Source: Pseudanabaena sp. UBA1465
GTDB lineage: Bacteria; Cyanobacteriota; Cyanobacteriia; Pseudanabaenales; Pseudanabaenaceae
DNA: 7,084 nt
NCBI GenBank assembly: GCA_002325645.1
Contig: DCSN01000051.1
Coordinates: 16,790-23,873, forward strand
Direction of reading: 5' to 3'
The translations under genes were made by a program, and so were the position numbers. The stretch's first letter is position 1. Every line of letters begins with the position of its first letter. Positions 4,096-7,084 of the stretch are shown in pieces. The notes beneath the pieces were generated by a model. The model worked only from the letters and a program-made list of their open reading frames with translations, made no database searches and was not told the DNA's origin.

Positions 4096-5598
4096 ATGGG
4101 TAAACAAAGCCGCCTGCTTGCCTTCGTATTGGCAATCTTATTAGGGGCTGTGTATCTAATCGTGAATAATCCGACTAAATTAGGGCTGGATCTCCGAGGT
4201 GGCGCACAGCTTACACTCCAAGCAAAAATTAATCCTGAACAAGGGATTAATGAAATTACGCCCCGCATTATGGAAACTGCCAAGTTTGTGGTGGAACAGC
4301 GGATTAACGGTTTGGGGGTTTCCGAAGCCACAGTTCTGCTCGCTGGTAATAATCAACTAATTGTGCAGTTACCCGCAGTCAATGATCCTGCTCAGGCTGA
4401 GCGCGTACTGGGTACAACGGCTCAACTTGATTTTCGCAAGCAAAAGAAAGGCACGGAAAGTGAGCTAAGAGCAAGATTGCAAATTTTACAGGCGGCGACG
4501 GTTCAGCGTGAACTTCTCAAAACTGCTGGCGATCAAGGCGATCAAAAGGCGATCGCGGCTAATGAAGCTGAATACAAAAAGAGTATTGCCGCACTTAAGG
4601 ATATTTTTGAGCGCACAGGCTTAACGGGCAATATGCTCAAGGATGCGGTAGCCTCACCCACTGGCAATGGTCCCGACTCTTGGCAAGTTGCCCTCACCTT
4701 TGATGATAAGGGCGGCGATCTGTTCGCCAAAACCACTGGTGAAATCGGAGGCACTGGTCGTTCTTTGGGGATTTTCTTAGATGACAAATTAATTAGCTCC
4801 CCATCGGTCGGTCCCGAATTTCAAGGTAAAGGCATTACAGGTGGGCGAGCCGTGATTACAGGCAACTTTACCCTAGACTCGGCAACCGAATTAGCTTTGC
4901 AGTTACGCGCAGGCGCTTTACCCGTTCCCGTTGAGATTGTGGAAAATCGCACAGTCGGCGCAACCCTTGGCGCAGATAGCATCCTCAGCAGTATCTATGC
5001 TGGCGTGGCAGGGTTAGTCCTAGTCTTGATTTTTATGGTGCTTTACTACCGTATTTTGGGCGTAGTGGCTGATATTGCCCTGATTACCTATGCCATAATT
5101 ACCTATGCCGTGTTTATCTTGCTGGGCGTGGTGTTGACCTTACCCGGAATTGCAGGGTTTATCCTCAGTATTGGCATGGCAGTAGATGCGAACGTTTTAA
5201 TTTTTGAACGTACTAGAGAAGAATTAAAAGCGGGACGTACACTTTACAAATCCGTTGAGGCGGGTTTCTATCGAGCATGGTCAAGCATTCTTGACAGTAA
5301 TGTGACCACTCTAATTGCTTGTTTAACTCTGTTCTGGTTAGGGTCAGGATTTGTAAAAGGCTTTGCAGTAACCCTTGGGGTGGGTGTAATCGTCAGTATG
5401 TTTACAGCCATTACTTTGAGCCGATCGCTGATGCTTGCCATGATTAGTAATCCTAATTTCCGTAAGCCTGAATACTATGGCATGAAATCTTTTGGCAAAA
5501 TCTCGACAGTGACGGCTGATATCGAGGCTGAAGTAGGGGATGACCAAAACGACAAGACAGACAATACAAAAGACAATACAAGCGGTGCGGTTCTATGA
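4096..5598 (+). CDS. secD: Protein translocase subunit SecD
   Basis: The 500-residue protein is a complete SecD. It has an N-terminal membrane helix (about 6-23), then LGLDLRGGAQLTL (29-41) opening the large periplasmic or lumenal P1 domain. Within that domain is a charged helical insert (about 118-175) of a kind seen in cyanobacterial SecD. The C-terminal membrane block begins after LRAGALPVPVEIVENRTVGATLG. It includes GFILSIGMAVDANVLIFERTREE (354-376), with the conserved D364 used in proton-coupled movement, and LDSNVTTLIA (399-408). With SecF it pulls exported proteins through SecYEG from the far side of the membrane. The last 25 or so residues are an acidic, Asn/Asp-rich cytoplasmic tail. 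The ATG at 4096 precedes the first helix by the expected few residues; no Shine-Dalgarno exists. secF overlaps its stop. Confidence 0.97.
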   Translation: MGKQSRLLAFVLAILLGAVYLIVNNPTKLGLDLRGGAQLTLQAKINPEQGINEITPRIMETAKFVVEQRINGLGVSEATVLLAGNNQLIVQLPAVNDPAQAERVLGTTAQLDFRKQKKGTESELRARLQILQAATVQRELLKTAGDQGDQKAIAANEAEYKKSIAALKDIFERTGLTGNMLKDAVASPTGNGPDSWQVALTFDDKGGDLFAKTTGEIGGTGRSLGIFLDDKLISSPSVGPEFQGKGITGGRAVITGNFTLDSATELALQLRAGALPVPVEIVENRTVGATLGADSILSSIYAGVAGLVLVLIFMVLYYRILGVVADIALITYAIITYAVFILLGVVLTLPGIAGFILSIGMAVDANVLIFERTREELKAGRTLYKSVEAGFYRAWSSILDSNVTTLIACLTLFWLGSGFVKGFAVTLGVGVIVSMFTAITLSRSLMLAMISNPNFRKPEYYGMKSFGKISTVTADIEAEVGDDQNDKTDNTKDNTSGAVL

Positions 5599-6563
5599 GA
5601 CTAGATGTAATCAAAAATGCGCGTCTTTACCTCACGATTTCGACAGCAGTAATTGTGGCGGGAATCGTGGCGATGTTGATATCTTTTCAGCAGTTGGGTT
5701 CACCATTGCGATTGGGATTAGAGTTTACAGGTGGAACACAACTATCTCTGGGACTAGCTTGTGAAGCATCTGAAAAATGTGGTCAACTAATTGATATTGG
5801 TGTTATTCGTCGTAATGTTGAAAGTAAAGGGTTTACGAATACTGTAATTCAAGAGCAGTCTGAAAAGAATTTGCATGGGATTATAGTTAAAGTCTCAAAG
5901 TTAACCACAACACAGCGACAAACCTTAGTTGCAGCTATTGAAGAAGTACTTCAGGGGCATGGCGACAAAATTGATCCTAAAAAATCACAAATCCAAGAAG
6001 TTGATGGAGTAATTGGTCAACAAGCACTTCAGGGCGGCTTATTGGCAATCCTGTTATCCTTTGCAGTTATTGGTGTTTATTTAGCATTTCGCTTTCAGTT
6101 GGACTATGCCACCTTTGCGGTGTTGGCACTATTTCATGATATTTTCGTAACTGTTGGCGCTTTCTCTATCTTGGGATTAACCCTCGGTGTGGAAATCGAT
6201 AGTTTATTTATTGTGGCGATGTTAACCATCTGCGGATTCTCTGTCAATGACACCGTGGTAATTTACGATCGCATTCGTGAAAATGTCAAACTCGATGGCG
6301 GTAATAGCAATTTTAAGGATCTGGTTAATGCGTCGGTGAATCAAACTTTAGGGCGATCGATTAATACTTCGCTCACGGCGACCTTGCCACTGGTAGCAAT
6401 TTTCTTGTTTGGTGGCGCAACCCTCAGATTTTTTGCCCTAGCTCTGATTATTGGTTTCTTATCTGGCGCTTATTCCAGTATTTTCAACGCCAGTATTTTA
6501 CTGGCCTGGTGGCGCAGTCGCAAGACTCCATCGCTGAGTCAACCACCACTTGAGGCAAGCTAA
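5595..6563 (+). CDS. secF: Protein translocase subunit SecF
   Basis: The 322-residue protein is a complete SecF. A first membrane helix (about 10-31) leads to LGLEFTGGTQLSL (40-52), the SecF counterpart of the SecD signature. The P1 domain ends at VDGVIGQQ (136-143). Five further membrane segments follow, with LFHDIF (179-184), GFSVNDTVVIYDRIREN (214-230; D219 is in the conserved proton-path motif) and SINTSLTATLPL (255-266). It forms the SecDF complex with the preceding gene product. ATG and the secD stop overlap as ATGA, a classic sign of translational coupling; no independent Shine-Dalgarno is visible. Two cysteines, C56 and C62, lie close together in the exported domain. A moderate terminator follows at 6571-6594. 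Confidence 0.97.
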   Translation: MRLDVIKNARLYLTISTAVIVAGIVAMLISFQQLGSPLRLGLEFTGGTQLSLGLACEASEKCGQLIDIGVIRRNVESKGFTNTVIQEQSEKNLHGIIVKVSKLTTTQRQTLVAAIEEVLQGHGDKIDPKKSQIQEVDGVIGQQALQGGLLAILLSFAVIGVYLAFRFQLDYATFAVLALFHDIFVTVGAFSILGLTLGVEIDSLFIVAMLTICGFSVNDTVVIYDRIRENVKLDGGNSNFKDLVNASVNQTLGRSINTSLTATLPLVAIFLFGGATLRFFALALIIGFLSGAYSSIFNASILLAWWRSRKTPSLSQPPLEAS

Positions 6564-6570
6564 TTACTGG

Positions 6571-6594
6571 AAAAGCTCCCAAATGGGGGCTTTT
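6571..6594 (+). terminator. Terminator after secF
   Basis: A 10-bp stem (6571-6580 with 6585-6594, one T-G wobble) has an AAAT loop. The 3' arm ends in four Ts, followed by CTCTGTCTT. It lies 7 bp after the secF stop. The T-run is short, so termination may be partial and the next gene could receive read-through. Confidence 0.65.
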
Positions 6595-6636
6595 CTCTGT
6601 CTTTGCGTAAACTTAAGTTGAAAACTGTGTTGAGTT

Positions 6637-7068
6637 ATGAATGATAATGCTGCCGATGTTTCTGATCATCTAGATGATCTGTCTGAGCAGATAGATGAGC
6701 AACTGCTAGAGCGTCAAGTTCAACGTCTGATTGAAGTGCAAACCTATTTGCGATGGGTTTTTAATGTTTTTTTATGGCTAACGGTGGGAACAGCGAGTAT
6801 TTGGGCTTTGCGATCAGATATCGAGTTATGGATCGCCGCTTTTACATGGGCGGCTGTACGCATCACTTTAGTTTATAACCGCTTGCCCATGATGGGATTG
6901 GGGATCTGTGTTGCCATGACTCTGGCAACTTTGGTATGGCAGAGTTCGATAATTTTATGGGGGATTAATCAACGGGAGAGGCGATCGCTAATTAATCAAG
7001 TTAAAAGTATTAAGGAAAAAGGCAAAAGCCATCTCCTATGGCGCTATGTATGCGAAGAAAAGTTATAA
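6637..7068 (+). CDS. Conserved-looking small membrane protein, function unknown
   Basis: I do not recognise this 143-residue protein. It has an acidic, probably helical N-terminus (1-35, with DHLDDLSEQIDEQLLERQVQ suggesting an amphipathic or coiled-coil segment). Three likely membrane helices follow at about 39-58, 64-80 and 85-110, then a basic cytoplasmic-type tail (NQRERRSLINQVKSIKEKGK, 111-130). The ATG at 6637 gives a sensible topology, and no Shine-Dalgarno is clear. It starts 73 bp after secF on the same strand, beyond a moderate terminator, so it may be partly co-transcribed with secDF or have its own promoter. A HIP1 octamer (6981-6988) lies inside it. Neighbourhood alone is not enough to assign a role in export. 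Confidence 0.75.
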   Translation: MNDNAADVSDHLDDLSEQIDEQLLERQVQRLIEVQTYLRWVFNVFLWLTVGTASIWALRSDIELWIAAFTWAAVRITLVYNRLPMMGLGICVAMTLATLVWQSSIILWGINQRERRSLINQVKSIKEKGKSHLLWRYVCEEKL

Positions 7069-7084
7069 ATAAAAAAGAGTCACT

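Larger units (their letters stand above)
1184..6988. repeat. HIP1 octamers (GCGATCGC), ten copies
   Basis: Exact copies start at 1184, 1425, 2442, 3072, 3108, 3359, 3716, 3774, 4549 and 6981. By chance about 0.1 would be expected in a window this long with even base use. HIP1 is a known over-represented palindrome of many cyanobacterial genomes. Copies fall in coding and non-coding DNA alike; none is in rplU, rpmA, ycf3 or secF. Confidence 0.9.

Noticed and set aside
3932..4135. Small - strand frame spanning the hairpin upstream of secD
   Set aside because: It runs through the inverted repeat and the tandem repeat and into secD antisense. Its composition looks random and no ribosome binding site is evident.
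4059..4331. Open frame on the - strand across the secD start
   Set aside because: It is antisense to the conserved secD N-terminus and has no family-like features; the same applies to the - strand frames at 4542-4787 and 5344-5547.
5821..5893. Cysteine pair C56/C62 region of SecF as a sign of a fused or unusual domain
   Set aside because: The SecF length and all signature motifs are normal; the cysteines lie in a variable part of the exported domain and alone show nothing unusual.

Overview
The window looks like chromosomal DNA from a cyanobacterium, possibly a Pseudanabaena-like filamentous lineage (the genus is a guess from memory of protein style). Three things support this. The photosystem I assembly factor Ycf3 is encoded. 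There is a short single-RRM RNA-binding protein of the cyanobacterial Rbp type. The octamer GCGATCGC (HIP1) occurs ten times in 7.1 kb, where about 0.1 would be expected by chance. Most genes are housekeeping genes and appear intact.

Layout. 1-181: a strong terminator of an upstream gene outside the window, then the leader of the ribosomal protein genes. 182-868 (+): rplU (L21) and rpmA (L27), separated by a T-tailed hairpin and closed by a bidirectional terminator at 882-916. 922-2198 (-): a compact co-directional set transcribed in the order ycf3, gatC, stand-alone receiver-domain protein, with gaps of 39 and 23 bp. 2199-2374: a repeat-rich spacer with tandem TTTGCAATT motifs, a perfect 34-bp palindrome and a long hairpin. 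2375-3157 (-): an ABC-2 type permease with no ATPase partner in view. 3173-3252: spacer with an inverted repeat and an AGCAATT repeat. 3253-3537 (-): rbp. 3538-4095: a 558-bp divergent intergenic region with rbp leader hairpins, a second long hairpin related to the one at 2321-2370, and an imperfect tandem repeat just before secD. 4096-6563 (+): secD and secF, overlapping by 4 bp. 6637-7068 (+): a small three-helix membrane protein of unknown function.

Functionally, rplU and rpmA supply large-subunit ribosomal proteins. GatC is the small subunit of the tRNA-dependent amidotransferase. Ycf3 assists photosystem I assembly. SecD and SecF form the membrane complex that assists Sec-dependent export. 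I see no defence system, phage, transposase, CRISPR array, tRNA or rRNA. The least explained material is in the intergenic regions: two hairpins with shared flanks but different stems, the perfect palindrome, and the structured region between rbp and secD. The orphan receiver protein and the unknown membrane protein after secF are the least understood genes.
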